A DNA stretch of 64,000 bases from Tritonibacter multivorans. Lineage in GTDB: Bacteria; Pseudomonadota; Alphaproteobacteria; Rhodobacterales; Rhodobacteraceae. Below are positions 34,267 to 44,748 of the stretch, piece after piece (positions within the stretch are counted from its first letter, which is position 1; every line of letters starts with the position of its first letter). Location of the stretch: positions 372,001-436,000 of the forward strand of contig NZ_CYSD01000012.1 in the NCBI RefSeq assembly GCF_001458415.1. The letters are read 5' to 3'. The translations under genes were made by a program, and so were the position numbers. The notes under the pieces are model-generated. The model worked only from the letters and a program-made list of their open reading frames with translations, was not told the origin of the DNA and did no database searches.

Positions 34267-34980
34267 ATGATAGGGAAATACCGATTTCATGGTGACGATG
34301 TCGCGGCGGACATTCGCGAGAAATACAACTTCGACGGCGACCTGTTGAATATTTTCGCGAACAATCAGGGCCCTGTGGTCCACAAGTGGCATCACTACAT
34401 TCCTCTATATGACCAATATTTTTCCAAATTCCGGGGAAGCAACTTCAAGTTTCTGGAAATCGGAGTGTCCAAAGGCGGATCCCTACAGATCTGGCGCGAG
34501 TATTTTGGACCCGACGCCACGATCATGGGGATCGACATTGACCCAGACTGCGCCCAGTTTGACGGTCAGGCCGGCATGGTCCGAATTGGCTCGCAGGATG
34601 ATCCTGACTTCCTGAACAAAGTGGTCGACGAAATGGGTGGCGTTGATGTGGTGCTCGACGATGGCAGCCATGTGATGAACCATATTCGCACCAGTTTTCA
34701 CACGCTGTTCCCCCGGCTGAGCTTGCCCGGGCTCTACATGATCGAAGATTTGCATACGGCGTATTGGGAAGATTGGGGCGGTGGCCTCGACACCCCTGGC
34801 AACTTCTTTGCCATGGTTTCAGATCTGGTTACGGACCTGCACGGATGGACCCACAAGGCGCCACCGCGCGTGGCCTCGACCAACGGTCAGGTGACCGGCG
34901 TGCATATTCACGATTCCATCGCGGTGATTGACAAAGGCCCCAAGCATAAGCCGACACATTCGCGCGTTGGCAGCCGCTGA
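34267..34980 (+). CDS. Class I SAM-dependent methyltransferase (polysaccharide-modification type)
   Basis: 237 residues. FLEIGVSKGGSLQIWREYFG holds the SAM motif I, GIDIDPDC motif II, and VDVVLDDGSHVMNHI the family-specific acidic motif. This group (MycE/cephalosporin-hydroxylase-like) modifies sugars or polysaccharides. With the divergent GT61 gene it forms a two-gene surface-glycan module inserted between mdh and sucC. Start ATG 34267 has only a weak AAGG site. Confidence 0.78.
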   Translation: MIGKYRFHGDDVAADIREKYNFDGDLLNIFANNQGPVVHKWHHYIPLYDQYFSKFRGSNFKFLEIGVSKGGSLQIWREYFGPDATIMGIDIDPDCAQFDGQAGMVRIGSQDDPDFLNKVVDEMGGVDVVLDDGSHVMNHIRTSFHTLFPRLSLPGLYMIEDLHTAYWEDWGGGLDTPGNFFAMVSDLVTDLHGWTHKAPPRVASTNGQVTGVHIHDSIAVIDKGPKHKPTHSRVGSR

Positions 34981-35133
34981 CGTTTGCGGGCGCGCCCCAT
35001 GCAGGATCATGAAAAAGGCACGGGATGTCGCCCCCGGCGCCAGGCGCGAGGAATGACTTGCGCTAACAGTCGAAACGCCAAAAGACGATCCGCGAATCAC
35101 TAAAATTCGAACTCTGCCCGCCGCGAGAAGTTT

Positions 35134-35163
35134 TGTGATCACACCTAAATAAGCGTGATCACA
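35134..35163. promoter_or_regulatory. Paired GTGATCAC operator upstream of sucC
   Basis: TGTGATCACA (35134-35143) and CGTGATCACA (35154-35163), cores 20 bp apart, with the nearer core ending 114 bp before the sucC start. Same words and nearly the same spacing and distance as at sdhC (26822-26852). The remaining 34981-35275 region is AT-rich and presumably the promoter of the suc-odh-lpd operon. Confidence 0.65.
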
Positions 35164-35275
35164 AATATAAAAAATCTAACGGTATTATGACGGCAGGATC
35201 AGAAAAACCTTTAACCCCCCTGTCGTATGTAGGCGTATTAGGAAAGACAATTGTAGCCAGACGGGACAGTTTCTC

Positions 35276-36469
35276 ATGAACATCCACGAATATCAGGCCA
35301 AGGCCCTCCTCAAGAGCTATGGCGCGCCGGTTTCTGAAGGCCGCGCGGTACTCAAAGCCGAAGACGCCAAAACCGCAGCAGGCGAGCTTGACGGCCCGCT
35401 TTGGGTTGTAAAAGCCCAGATCCACGCAGGTGGCCGCGGCAAAGGTTCCTTCAAGGAAGCCGACGCTGGTGAAAAAGGCGGTGTGCGCCTGACCAAATCG
35501 GTTGAAGAAGCAGCCGAAGAAGCCAAAAAGATGCTGGGCCGCACCCTTGTGACCCACCAGACCGGCCCGGCGGGCAAACAGGTCAACCGCATCTACATCG
35601 AAGCCGGTTCCGGCATCGAACGCGAACTGTACCTGGCCCTGCTGGTCGATCGCCAGACCTCCCGCGTGTCTTTCGTTTGCTCCACCGAGGGTGGCATGGA
35701 CATCGAGGAAGTTGCAGAAGCGACCCCGGAAAAGATCCTGTCCTTCTCTGTTGACCCGGCAACCGGCTATCAGGCGTACCACGGCCGCCGCATCGCCTTC
35801 TCCCTCGGCCTGACCGGTGCGCAGGTGAAGCAATGCGTGAAACTGATGGGCCAGCTCTATACCGCCTTCCTCGAGAAGGACATGGAGATGCTGGAAATCA
35901 ACCCGCTGATCGTGTCCGACAGCGGTGACCTGAAAGTTCTGGACGCCAAGGTCAGCTTTGACGGCAACGCAATGTATCGCCACGCCGACATCGCCGAGCT
36001 GCGCGACGAGACCGAAGAAGACAGCAAAGAGCTGGAAGCCTCCAAATACGATCTGAACTACATTGCGCTCGACGGTGAGATCGGCTGCATGGTGAACGGT
36101 GCGGGTCTGGCGATGGCCACCATGGACATCATCAAACTGTACGGTGCTGAGCCTGCAAACTTCCTCGATGTTGGTGGCGGTGCGACCAAAGAGAAAGTGA
36201 CCGAGGCGTTCAAAATCATCACCTCTGACCAGAACGTCAAAGGCATCCTGGTGAACATCTTCGGCGGCATCATGCGCTGTGACGTCATCGCCGAAGGCGT
36301 GATCGCCGCGGTGAAAGAAGTGGGCCTGCAGGTTCCGCTGGTTGTGCGTCTGGAAGGCACCAATGTTGAGCTCGGCAAAGAGATCATCAACAACTCCGGC
36401 CTCGATGTGATCGCAGCCGAGGACCTGAAAGACGGTGCTCAGAAGATCGTAAAAGCTGTCAAAGGCTAA
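35276..36469 (+). CDS. sucC: Succinyl-CoA ligase (ADP/GDP-forming) beta subunit
   Basis: 397 residues, ATP-grasp. [22 protein letters not shown] is the SucC start; [12 protein letters not shown] binds nucleotide and [18 protein letters not shown] is the C-terminal ligase motif. With SucD it makes ATP or GTP from succinyl-CoA. First gene of sucC-sucD-sucA-sucB-x-lpd. Standard length. Confidence 0.97.
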   Translation: MNIHEYQAKALLKSYGAPVSEGRAVLKAEDAKTAAGELDGPLWVVKAQIHAGGRGKGSFKEADAGEKGGVRLTKSVEEAAEEAKKMLGRTLVTHQTGPAGKQVNRIYIEAGSGIERELYLALLVDRQTSRVSFVCSTEGGMDIEEVAEATPEKILSFSVDPATGYQAYHGRRIAFSLGLTGAQVKQCVKLMGQLYTAFLEKDMEMLEINPLIVSDSGDLKVLDAKVSFDGNAMYRHADIAELRDETEEDSKELEASKYDLNYIALDGEIGCMVNGAGLAMATMDIIKLYGAEPANFLDVGGGATKEKVTEAFKIITSDQNVKGILVNIFGGIMRCDVIAEGVIAAVKEVGLQVPLVVRLEGTNVELGKEIINNSGLDVIAAEDLKDGAQKIVKAVKG

Positions 36470-36477
36470 GGAACCCG

Positions 36478-36529
36478 AGGGGGGCCTGCCCCCTTCTTCC
36501 CCAACTTTCAGCGCGCTCTATTTGCGCGC
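36478..36529 (+). promoter_or_regulatory. Two hairpins between sucC and sucD
   Basis: A G-run/C-run stem (GGGGGC-CT-GCCCCC, 36480-36493) followed by T-rich bases, then GCGCGC-TCTATTT-GCGCGC (36511-36529). They fill most of the 86-bp gap and may tune relative expression or mRNA processing. Confidence 0.4.
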
Positions 36530-36555
36530 CCCGAAATTCTAAGGAGACTCCTAAA

Positions 36556-37443
36556 ATGGCAGTCCTTATCGACGAAAACACCAAAGTTATCTGTCAGGGC
36601 CTGACCGGCTCGCAGGGTACTTTCCACTCTGAACAGGCCATCGCATATGGCACCAAAATGGTCGGCGGTGTGACCCCGGGCAAAGGTGGTCAGGACCACC
36701 TCGGCCTGCCGGTGTTCAACTCCGTGCACGAAGCCAAGCATGTCACCGAAGCAAACGCTTCCGTGATCTATGTGCCGCCGCCGTTTGCAGCCGATTCCAT
36801 CCTCGAGGCGATCGACGCCGAGATGGAACTGATCGTCTGCATCACCGAAGGCATCCCGGTTCTGGACATGATGAAAGTGAAGCGCGCGCTGGAGACCTCT
36901 TCCTCGCGTCTGATCGGCCCGAACTGCCCCGGCATCATCACCCCGGATGCATGCAAAATCGGCATTATGCCCGGCCACATCCACAAGCGCGGCTCTTGCG
37001 GCGTTGTGTCCCGCTCCGGCACCCTGACCTATGAGGCTGTAAAGCAGACCTCTGATCTGGGTCTGGGCCAGTCTTCGGCGGTTGGCATCGGCGGCGACCC
37101 GATCAAAGGCACCGAGCACATCGACGTGCTGGACATGTTCCTGGATGATCCGGAAACCGAATCCATCATCATGATCGGTGAAATCGGTGGCTCTGCCGAA
37201 GAAGAAGCGGCTGAGTTCATCGCTGAGCAGAAGAAAAAAGGCCGCTGGAAGCCGATCGCAGGCTTCATCGCCGGCCGTACGGCGCCTCCGGGCCGCCGCA
37301 TGGGCCACGCGGGCGCGATTGTCGCCGGCGGCAAAGGCGGCGCAGAAGACAAGATCGAAGCGATGAAATCCGCAGGTATCGTCGTTGCAGACAGCCCCGC
37401 CACCCTGGGCGAAGCTGTCATGGAAGCGATCAACAAGGGCTGA
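36556..37443 (+). CDS. sucD: Succinyl-CoA ligase alpha subunit
   Basis: 295 residues. N-terminal CoA-binding Rossmann domain ([20 protein letters not shown]), and the phospho-His in [17 protein letters not shown] (His near 250). AAGGAG lies before ATG 36556. Pairs with SucC upstream; followed by a 273-bp gap with hairpins before sucA. Confidence 0.97.
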   Translation: MAVLIDENTKVICQGLTGSQGTFHSEQAIAYGTKMVGGVTPGKGGQDHLGLPVFNSVHEAKHVTEANASVIYVPPPFAADSILEAIDAEMELIVCITEGIPVLDMMKVKRALETSSSRLIGPNCPGIITPDACKIGIMPGHIHKRGSCGVVSRSGTLTYEAVKQTSDLGLGQSSAVGIGGDPIKGTEHIDVLDMFLDDPETESIIMIGEIGGSAEEEAAEFIAEQKKKGRWKPIAGFIAGRTAPPGRRMGHAGAIVAGGKGGAEDKIEAMKSAGIVVADSPATLGEAVMEAINKG

Positions 37444-37450
37444 TGCGCCG

Positions 37451-37513
37451 CGGCTGTCATACAGCCGGGGGTGTCCCCACAGGGCTTTGGGGCGGGTGCA
37501 AACCATCCGCCCC
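37451..37513 (+). promoter_or_regulatory. Hairpins between sucD and sucA
   Basis: CGGCTGT-CAT-ACAGCCG (37451-37467) and GGGGCGG (37489-37495) / CCGCCCC (37507-37513). Neither has a T run, so they look more like processing or stability elements than full terminators. The rest of the 273-bp gap (37444-37716) has no clear gene and may hold a second promoter for sucA. Confidence 0.4.
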
Positions 37514-37716
37514 CTCGCCATGTCTGACCCAGATTTCAGGCGATCTTGTCGCCAATGCGGCCTCTGCATCACGCAGCTGGCCACCTTCGCCGCAAGATCC
37601 TCCCCAACTTTACAGTTGAGAAAGACTTCACCCGTCAGGGTACCAGCAGATTGGCCTTCCGGACTTGACCCAAGGTCAAAGACATACGGTCCAAACGCAC
37701 CAACGAGGCACACCAA

Positions 37717-40674
37717 ATGACCGAACAAAGCCCCAATGATATCTTCCACGCCTCCTCCTTTATGCAGGGGCACAACGCGGAATATCTGGAACAGCTTTAC
37801 GCACAATACGCGCAAGACCCGAACGCGGTAGACGCCGCCTGGGCCGAGTTCTTCCGCGCCATGGGCGACGCAGAGCTGGACGTCAAAAAAGAGGCCGAGG
37901 GCCCGTCCTGGGCGCGCAATGACTGGCCGCCGCAACCCGCCGATGACATGCATGGCGCGCTGACCGGCGAATGGCCTGTTGCCCCTGCTGAGAGCAAATC
38001 TGCAGGCAAGAAGATCGTCGAGAAGGCAAAAGCCACCGGCGTTGAGGTGTCGGACGCGCAGGTTCAGCGTGCGGTGCTGGATTCGATCCGTGCGCTGATG
38101 CTGATCCGGGCCTATCGTATTCGCGGCCATCTGGCAGCAAACCTGGACCCGCTGGGCATGCACGGCAACAACCCGCATCCCGAGCTGGACCCGAAGACCT
38201 ATGGCTTCAACGATGCCGACATGGATCGCCCGATCTTTATCGACAATGTTCTGGGCCTGCAGGTTGCCTCCATGCGCCAGATCGTCGACATCGTAAAGCG
38301 CACCTACTGCGGCACCTTTGCGCTGCAGTACATGCATATTTCAGATCCCGAGCAGTCCTCCTGGCTGAAAGAGCGGATCGAAGGCTACGGCAAAGAGATC
38401 CAGTTCACCCGCGAAGGCCGCAAGGCGATCCTCAACAAGATGGTCGAGGCCGAAGGTTTTGAGAAATTCCTCCATGTGAAATACATGGGCACCAAGCGTT
38501 TTGGTCTGGATGGCGGCGAAAGCCTGATCCCCGCGATGGAGCAGATCATCAAGCGCGGCGGCAACCTGGGTGTGGAAGACATCATCATCGGCATGCCCCA
38601 CCGGGGCCGTCTGTCGGTGCTGGCGAATGTGATGCGCAAGCCGTACCGCGCGATCTTCAACGAATTCCAGGGTGGCTCGTTCAAACCCGAGGACGTGGAT
38701 GGCTCTGGCGACGTGAAATATCACCTCGGCGCGTCGTCTGACCGCGAATTTGACGGCAACAAGGTGCACCTGTCGCTGACCGCGAACCCCTCGCACCTCG
38801 AGGCGGTGAACCCGGTTGTTCTGGGTAAAGCCCGCGCCAAGCAGGACCAGAAAGCCGACCGTGCCGAACGCAAGGCGGTTCTGCCGATCCTGCTGCACGG
38901 CGATGCGGCCTTTGCAGGTCAGGGTGTTGTGGCGGAATGTTTCGCCCTGTCCGGTCTGCGCGGTCACAAGACCGGCGGCACCATCCACATCGTTGTGAAC
39001 AACCAGATCGGTTTCACCACGGCGCCGCATTTCTCGCGCTCTTCGCCGTACCCAACCGACAACGCGCTGGTGGTCGAGGCCCCGATTTTCCACGTGAACG
39101 GCGACGACCCCGAAGCGGTTGTACACGCCGCCAAGGTTGCGACCGAATACCGCCAGAAGTTCCACAAGGACGTCGTCATCGACATCTTCTGCTACCGCCG
39201 GTTTGGTCACAACGAAGGCGATGAGCCGATGTTCACCAACCCGCTCATGTACAAGAAGATCAAGGGTCACAAGACCACCCTGTCCTTGTACACCGAGCGT
39301 CTGGTCAAGGATGGCCTGATCCCCGAGGGCGAGATCGAGGACATGAAAGCCGCGTTCCAGGCCCACCTGAACGAGGAATTCGAGGCGGGTAAGAACTTCA
39401 AACCCAACAAAGCTGACTGGCTGGACGGCCGCTGGTCGCATCTGGACAAACAGGATGCGGACTACCAGCGTGGTGCAACCGCGATCAAACCGGAGACGCT
39501 GGAAGAGATCGGCAAGGGCCTGACCACCCTGCCCGAGGGCTACCCGGTGCATAAAACCGTGGGTCGCTTCCTGCAGACCCGCGCCAATATGTTTGAAAAA
39601 GGCGAAGGCTTTGACTGGGCAACCGGTGAGGCGCTGGCGTTCGGCTCTCTGATGACCGAAGGGTATCCGGTGCGTCTGGCCGGTCAGGACGCGACCCGCG
39701 GCACCTTCTCGCAGCGTCACTCTGGCATTGTGAACCAGGAGACCGAGGAACGGTATTACCCGCTGAACCACATCCGCGCAGGGCAAGCGAACTATGAAGT
39801 CATCGACTCGGCCCTGTCGGAATATGCGGTTCTGGGTTTTGAATATGGCTATTCGCTGGCGGAACCAAACGCGCTGACCCTGTGGGAAGCCCAGTTCGGC
39901 GACTTTGCCAACGGTGCGCAGATCATGTTCGACCAGTTCATTTCCTCGGGCGAAAGCAAATGGCTGCGGATGTCCGGTCTGGTCACCCTGCTGCCGCATG
40001 GTTTCGAAGGTCAGGGCCCCGAACACTCTTCGGCGCGTCTGGAACGCTTCCTGCAGATGTGTGGTCAGGACAACTGGATCGTGGCGAACTGTACAACGCC
40101 TGCGAACTACTTCCACATCCTGCGCCGTCAGCTGCACCGCACCTTCCGCAAGCCGCTGATCCTGGTGACGCCGAAATCCCTGCTGCGCCACAAGCTGGCC
40201 GTGTCCACAGCCGCCGATTTCACCACCGGCTCCAGCTTCCACCGCGTGCTGTGGGATGATGCGCAGCAAGGCAACTCTGACACGAAACTGGTGGCAGACG
40301 ACAAGATCAAACGCGTCGTCATGTGCTCGGGCAAGGTCTATTACGACCTGCTGGAAGAGCGCGACGCGCGGGGCATCGATGATGTCTATCTGCTGCGGAT
40401 CGAACAGTATTACCCCTTCCCGGCGATCAGCCTCGTGAAGGAACTGGAGCGTTTCAAAAACGCCGACATGGTCTGGTGTCAGGAAGAGCCGAAGAACCAG
40501 GGCGCCTGGTCCTTCATCGAGCCGAACATCGAATGGGTCCTGACCCGTATCAAAGCCAAAAATACCCGTCCGACCTATGTCGGTCGTGCCACATCGGCCT
40601 CGCCTGCGACAGGCCTGGCCAGCGAACACAAAGCACAACAAGCAGCGCTTGTGAACGAAGCGCTGAGCATCTGA
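37717..40674 (+). CDS. sucA: 2-oxoglutarate dehydrogenase E1 component
   Basis: 985 residues. N-terminal [23 protein letters not shown]2-binding region, thiamine-diphosphate segment [15 protein letters not shown] near residue 394, and the C-terminal transketolase-like and binding domains ([17 protein letters not shown]). It decarboxylates 2-oxoglutarate and succinylates the E2 lipoyl groups. Full length; sucB starts 13 bp after its stop. Also called odhA. Confidence 0.97.
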   Translation: MTEQSPNDIFHASSFMQGHNAEYLEQLYAQYAQDPNAVDAAWAEFFRAMGDAELDVKKEAEGPSWARNDWPPQPADDMHGALTGEWPVAPAESKSAGKKIVEKAKATGVEVSDAQVQRAVLDSIRALMLIRAYRIRGHLAANLDPLGMHGNNPHPELDPKTYGFNDADMDRPIFIDNVLGLQVASMRQIVDIVKRTYCGTFALQYMHISDPEQSSWLKERIEGYGKEIQFTREGRKAILNKMVEAEGFEKFLHVKYMGTKRFGLDGGESLIPAMEQIIKRGGNLGVEDIIIGMPHRGRLSVLANVMRKPYRAIFNEFQGGSFKPEDVDGSGDVKYHLGASSDREFDGNKVHLSLTANPSHLEAVNPVVLGKARAKQDQKADRAERKAVLPILLHGDAAFAGQGVVAECFALSGLRGHKTGGTIHIVVNNQIGFTTAPHFSRSSPYPTDNALVVEAPIFHVNGDDPEAVVHAAKVATEYRQKFHKDVVIDIFCYRRFGHNEGDEPMFTNPLMYKKIKGHKTTLSLYTERLVKDGLIPEGEIEDMKAAFQAHLNEEFEAGKNFKPNKADWLDGRWSHLDKQDADYQRGATAIKPETLEEIGKGLTTLPEGYPVHKTVGRFLQTRANMFEKGEGFDWATGEALAFGSLMTEGYPVRLAGQDATRGTFSQRHSGIVNQETEERYYPLNHIRAGQANYEVIDSALSEYAVLGFEYGYSLAEPNALTLWEAQFGDFANGAQIMFDQFISSGESKWLRMSGLVTLLPHGFEGQGPEHSSARLERFLQMCGQDNWIVANCTTPANYFHILRRQLHRTFRKPLILVTPKSLLRHKLAVSTAADFTTGSSFHRVLWDDAQQGNSDTKLVADDKIKRVVMCSGKVYYDLLEERDARGIDDVYLLRIEQYYPFPAISLVKELERFKNADMVWCQEEPKNQGAWSFIEPNIEWVLTRIKAKNTRPTYVGRATSASPATGLASEHKAQQAALVNEALSI

Positions 40675-40687
40675 GGAAGACAGAGAT

Positions 40688-42193
40688 ATGACCACCGAAG
40701 TGCGCGTGCCCACCCTGGGCGAATCCGTGACCGAAGCGACGGTTGCGACCTGGTTCAAAAAGCCCGGCGACGCCGTGGCAGCTGATGAGATGCTGTGCGA
40801 GCTGGAAACCGATAAGGTGACCGTTGAGGTCCCCGCCCCCGCAGCGGGCGTTCTGGGCGAGATCGTCGCCAATGAAGGCGACACCGTGGGCGTGGATGCG
40901 CTCCTCGCCATGATCGCCGAAGCTGGCAGCGCAGCCGCAGCGGCGCCCGCGCCTGCCGCGCAAGCTCCGGCGGCTGCTCCGGCAGCGGCAGCGGGCGCAA
41001 CCGATGTTATGGTTCCGACGCTTGGCGAATCCGTGACCGAGGCGACCGTTTCCACCTGGTTCAAAAAGGTCGGCGACGCGGTTGCGCAGGATGAAATGCT
41101 GTGCGAGTTGGAAACCGATAAGGTTTCGGTTGAAGTTCCCGCCCCCGCCGCTGGCGTCCTGACTGAAATCACCGCGCCCGAAGGCAGCACCGTGGACGCA
41201 ACTGCGAAACTAGGCGTCATCGCTGGCGCAGGCGCTGCGGTTGCAGCGGCCCCGGCTGCGGCACCTGCGGCAGCTGCTGCTCCGGCCGCTGGCACCAAGG
41301 ACATCGCCAATGCACCCTCGGCCGAAAAAGCCATGGCTGAGGCCGGCCTGTCTGCCGCCAATGTGCAAGGCACCGGTCGCGACGGGCGCATTATGAAAGA
41401 AGACGTCTCTGCTGCGATTGCCGCCGCGAAATCCGCTCCGGCCCCGGCCGCAGCCCCCGCCGCACCCCGCGGCCCAGTTGCCGCAGATGATGCCGCGCGT
41501 GAAGAGCGTGTCAAAATGACCCGCCTGCGCCAGACCATCGCCAAGCGTCTGAAAGACAGCCAGAACACCGCCGCCATGCTGACCACCTACAACGAGGTGG
41601 ACATGACCGAGGTGATGGCCCTGCGCAAGCAGTACAAAGACCAGTTCGAGAAGAAGCACGGCGCGCGTCTGGGCTTTATGTCCTTCTTCACCAAGGCCTG
41701 CTGCCACGCGCTGAAAGAAGTGCCCGAGGTCAACGCGGAAATCGACGGCACCGACATCGTCTACAAGAACTATGTCCACATGGGCATCGCGGCGGGCACC
41801 CCCACCGGTCTGGTTGTGCCTGTGATCCGTGACGCGGATGCAATGGGCTTTGCCGACATCGAGAAGGCGATTGCCGAAAAAGGCAAGCGTGCCCGCGACG
41901 GCAAACTGTCCATGGCAGAGATGCAGGGCGGCACCTTCACCATCTCCAACGGTGGTGTCTACGGCTCCCTGATGTCCTCGCCGATCCTGAACCCCCCGCA
42001 GTCCGGTATCCTTGGCATGCACAAGATCCAGGACCGTCCGATGGTCATCAACGGTGAGATCAAGATCCGCCCGATGATGTATCTGGCCCTGTCCTACGAC
42101 CACCGCATCGTCGACGGCAAAGGCGCTGTGACCTTCCTTGTGCGCGTCAAAGAAGCGCTGGAAGATCCCCGTCGTCTGCTGATGGATCTGTAA
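40688..42193 (+). CDS. sucB: Dihydrolipoyllysine succinyltransferase E2 with two lipoyl domains
   Basis: 501 residues. Two tandem lipoyl domains (about 2-78 and 106-180) with lipoyl lysines K43 and K145 in ETDKVTVEV and ETDKVSVEV, Ala/Pro-rich linkers, an E3-binding domain (about 207-240) and the catalytic domain ending with SYDHRIVDG (His 472). It transfers succinyl from E1 to CoA. E. coli SucB has one lipoyl domain, so this is the duplicated form; the two halves are still very similar in DNA sequence. Also called odhB. Confidence 0.95.
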   Translation: MTTEVRVPTLGESVTEATVATWFKKPGDAVAADEMLCELETDKVTVEVPAPAAGVLGEIVANEGDTVGVDALLAMIAEAGSAAAAAPAPAAQAPAAAPAAAAGATDVMVPTLGESVTEATVSTWFKKVGDAVAQDEMLCELETDKVSVEVPAPAAGVLTEITAPEGSTVDATAKLGVIAGAGAAVAAAPAAAPAAAAAPAAGTKDIANAPSAEKAMAEAGLSAANVQGTGRDGRIMKEDVSAAIAAAKSAPAPAAAPAAPRGPVAADDAAREERVKMTRLRQTIAKRLKDSQNTAAMLTTYNEVDMTEVMALRKQYKDQFEKKHGARLGFMSFFTKACCHALKEVPEVNAEIDGTDIVYKNYVHMGIAAGTPTGLVVPVIRDADAMGFADIEKAIAEKGKRARDGKLSMAEMQGGTFTISNGGVYGSLMSSPILNPPQSGILGMHKIQDRPMVINGEIKIRPMMYLALSYDHRIVDGKGAVTFLVRVKEALEDPRRLLMDL

Positions 42194-42208
42194 GACGGGT
42201 TCCGATCC

Positions 42209-42655
42209 ATGCGTTCGCCTCATTCCCCTCTCCGCATAAAGCGACTGAGACGAGGCGAACGCCCTTTGCTACCCTCACGCATTGCCAATCTTCGGTGCCA
42301 GAGCTGTAACACCGTTCAGCCGGTGGGCTTGATGTTCCGAACAAATCCTTATCGTGGTTGGAACAAAATCGATGCAGTGCGTTGCCAAGAGTGCGGCACA
42401 CTACATTATCTGACCGGCAAAGGCCGCAATCGGCGGTTCTTTACGGTCGTAACTCCGATGATTTTGGCGGCTCTGGGGCTTGGAAGTTTTACAATTGCCC
42501 CCTTTGACGGGCTGCATTGGCCAAACGACGGACCGAACGCCAGCGCGCCAAATCTGCTAGACGGCTTGATCTTGGTCTTCTTCTTCCTGGTGCCAGCCTT
42601 GGTTGCGACCAATCGCTTTGAGGACATCGCCATCGAGCCTGAACCGGATGCATGA
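42209..42655 (+). CDS. Zinc-ribbon membrane protein of unknown function
   Basis: 148 residues between sucB and lpd on the same strand. Two C-x2-C knuckles (LRCQSCNTVQ at about 29-32 and VRCQECGTLH near 59-62) make a likely zinc ribbon, followed by two hydrophobic segments (about 78-97 and 117-136) and an acidic tail. ATG 42209 is 15 bp after the sucB stop, so it is probably co-transcribed. Not a known subunit of the oxoglutarate dehydrogenase complex. Codon choice is less GC-biased than its neighbours, suggesting an inserted gene. Function unknown. Confidence 0.65.
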   Translation: MRSPHSPLRIKRLRRGERPLLPSRIANLRCQSCNTVQPVGLMFRTNPYRGWNKIDAVRCQECGTLHYLTGKGRNRRFFTVVTPMILAALGLGSFTIAPFDGLHWPNDGPNASAPNLLDGLILVFFFLVPALVATNRFEDIAIEPEPDA

Positions 42656-42662
42656 CCCTTTT

Positions 42663-42720
42663 CTTTCATCTTTTCCCAAATATCCCGGGGGAGGCGCGCA
42701 GCGCCGGGGGCAGCGCCCCC
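42663..42720. repeat. Dispersed structured repeat, copy 2
   Basis: CTTTCATCTTTTC start, AAATATCCCGGGGGAGG middle and GGGGGC-AGC-GCCCCC end match copy 1 at 28232-28288. The inner stem is GGCGC-GCA-GCGCC. It lies between the zinc-ribbon gene and lpd. Confidence 0.7.
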
Positions 42721-42751
42721 TCCCCGCTCAACAATCAAGGAGCACATCAAA

Positions 42752-44146
42752 ATGGCATCCTATGACGTCATCGTAATCGGCGCGGGCCCCGGCGGCTATG
42801 TGTCGGCCATCCGCTGCGCCCAGCTGGGCCTGAAAACCGCCATCGTTGAGGGGCGCGAGACCCTTGGCGGGACCTGCCTGAATGTGGGCTGCATCCCCTC
42901 CAAGGCGCTTTTGCACGCCACGCACCAGCTGCACGAGGCAGAGCACAACTTTGCCAAGATGGGCCTCAAGGGCAAATCGCCTTCCGTCGACTGGAACCAG
43001 ATGAAGGCCTATAAGGACGAGGTCATCGGCCAGAACACCGGCGGTGTTGAGTTCCTGATGAAGAAGAACAAGATCGACTGGCTCAAGGGCTGGGCGTCGA
43101 TCCCTGCGGCGGGCAAGGTCAAAGTCGGCGATGACATCCACGAGACCAAGAACATCGTGATTGCCTCCGGCTCTGTGCCTTCGGCGCTGCCCGGCGTGAC
43201 TGTGGACAATGACGCAGGCGTTGTGGTCGACAGCACCGGCGCGCTGGAACTGCCTAAGGTTCCGAAGAAAATGGTTGTCATCGGCGCGGGCGTGATTGGT
43301 CTCGAACTTGGTTCGGTCTATGCGCGTCTGGGGTCCGAGGTCACCGTGGTTGAATATATGGACGCGGTCTGCCCCGGCATGGACAAGGACGTTCAGCGTA
43401 CCTTCAAGAAGATCCTTGAAAAGCAGGGTCTGACCTTTGTCATGGGCGCCGCGGTTCAGGGGGTCGAGGCCTCCAAGACCAAAGCCAAGGTCAAATACCA
43501 GCCCAAAGCGGGCGGCGATGAACAGGTCATCGACGCCGATGTGGTGCTTGTTGCCACAGGTCGCAAGCCCTATGCCGAAGGTCTGGGTCTGGACGCGCTT
43601 GGCGTTGAGATGACCCAGCGCGGTCAGATCGCGGTGAATGCGCAGTGGCAGACCAATGTCCCCGGCATCTATGCCATTGGCGACGTGATCGAAGGCCCGA
43701 TGCTGGCCCACAAAGCCGAAGACGAAGGCATGGCCGCCGCCGAGGTGATCGCCGGCAAACATGGCCATGTGAACTACGGCGTGATTCCCGGCGTCGTGTA
43801 CACCACGCCCGAGGTTGCCACCGTTGGCGCCACCGAGGATGCGCTGAAGGCCGAAGGTCGCAAGATCAAAGTTGGCAAGTTCAACTTCATGGGCAATGGC
43901 CGCGCCAAGGCCGTGGGCCAGGGCGAAGGCTTTGTGAAGCTGATCGCAGATGCCGAAACCGATCGCGTGCTGGGCGCAGCCATCATTGGCCCGGCGGCGG
44001 GTGACCTGATCCACGAGATCTGCGTTGGCATGGAATTCGGCGCCTCTGCCGAGGATATTGCCCTGACCTGCCACGCCCACCCGACGTTCTCGGAAGCGGT
44101 GCGCGAAGCGGCGCTGGCCCTGGGCGACGGCGCGATCCACAGCTAA
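42752..44146 (+). CDS. lpd: Dihydrolipoyl dehydrogenase (E3)
   Basis: 464 residues. FAD loop [15 protein letters not shown] (8-22), redox-active disulfide [13 protein letters not shown] (near 40-52), NAD site [19 protein letters not shown], and the C-terminal catalytic [13 protein letters not shown]. It reoxidises the E2 lipoyl groups. AAGGAG precedes ATG 42752. Last gene of the suc-odh cluster. Confidence 0.96.
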   Translation: MASYDVIVIGAGPGGYVSAIRCAQLGLKTAIVEGRETLGGTCLNVGCIPSKALLHATHQLHEAEHNFAKMGLKGKSPSVDWNQMKAYKDEVIGQNTGGVEFLMKKNKIDWLKGWASIPAAGKVKVGDDIHETKNIVIASGSVPSALPGVTVDNDAGVVVDSTGALELPKVPKKMVVIGAGVIGLELGSVYARLGSEVTVVEYMDAVCPGMDKDVQRTFKKILEKQGLTFVMGAAVQGVEASKTKAKVKYQPKAGGDEQVIDADVVLVATGRKPYAEGLGLDALGVEMTQRGQIAVNAQWQTNVPGIYAIGDVIEGPMLAHKAEDEGMAAAEVIAGKHGHVNYGVIPGVVYTTPEVATVGATEDALKAEGRKIKVGKFNFMGNGRAKAVGQGEGFVKLIADAETDRVLGAAIIGPAAGDLIHEICVGMEFGASAEDIALTCHAHPTFSEAVREAALALGDGAIHS

Positions 44147-44153
44147 GTCACGG

Positions 44154-44188
44154 AAGGCCCGCTCGACATTTTTGAGCGGGCCTTTTTC
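44154..44188 (+). terminator. Terminator of the suc-odh-lpd operon
   Basis: AAGGCCCGCTC (44154-44164) pairs perfectly with GAGCGGGCCTT (44174-44184), followed by TTT. Confidence 0.9.
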
Positions 44189-44202
44189 TTTGGATTGAAG
44201 AT

Positions 44203-44727
44203 GTGAAGAAACGCAGTCTGTATGTTGTTGTTCTGGGTGGTTTAGCACTTGGCTACACCGGGGCGAGCACGCTTTGGCCGCACCAAACCCGCGCAGAACA
44301 GATTGTCGAACTGTTCCAAGACTATTGCCTCCCGCCTTCCTCCAAACATTTGGAGGCCAAGATGAAGGCATCATTGATCCGGCGGGACCTGTTTCCCAAG
44401 AGCACGCATTGGGTCGACCCGGCGTCTGCCACCATTCTCACCCGTAACGCGCGCCGCTGTAGTATAAAGACAACGGCCCCAAGTGCCCTGACACGGCAGC
44501 AGGCAGAAGAGCTGAAAGCACGTCTGGATGCGCTGGTCCCTGACCTTTTCCCAAGCCTGCGTTTTGACCCAAAGTCCACATTAGGGCCCGAGACAATCTC
44601 CACAGCTTGGATGCAGGGTGGGCTGGCCTCGCCTGACCGTTGGGGGGTCTATGCGTTTTCCTATCCCGATTGGGGAGAAAACGCCGGTAGCATTCTCAGC
44701 TTTGTCAGACGTCCAACCTCGCAATAG
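44203..44727 (+). CDS. Putative exported protein of unknown function
   Basis: 174 residues from GTG 44203 (an ATG two bases earlier is closed at once by TGA). N-terminal helix KKRSLYVVVLGGLALGYTGAS looks like a signal or anchor. The body has two Cys (in QDYCLPP and ARRCSIK), which could pair in the periplasm. No family recognised. The ribosome site is weak and codon choice is less GC-biased than that of the flanking genes, so confidence in expression is moderate. Confidence 0.5.
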   Translation: MKKRSLYVVVLGGLALGYTGASTLWPHQTRAEQIVELFQDYCLPPSSKHLEAKMKASLIRRDLFPKSTHWVDPASATILTRNARRCSIKTTAPSALTRQQAEELKARLDALVPDLFPSLRFDPKSTLGPETISTAWMQGGLASPDRWGVYAFSYPDWGENAGSILSFVRRPTSQ

Positions 44728-44748
44728 CGACGTGCCCTATCGGCTGCA

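Noticed and set aside
38341-41586. Very long minus-strand open frame (1081 codons) opposite sucA and sucB
   Set aside because: An antisense shadow of GC-rich coding sequence; low-complexity translation with no domain. The plus-strand genes are unmistakable.
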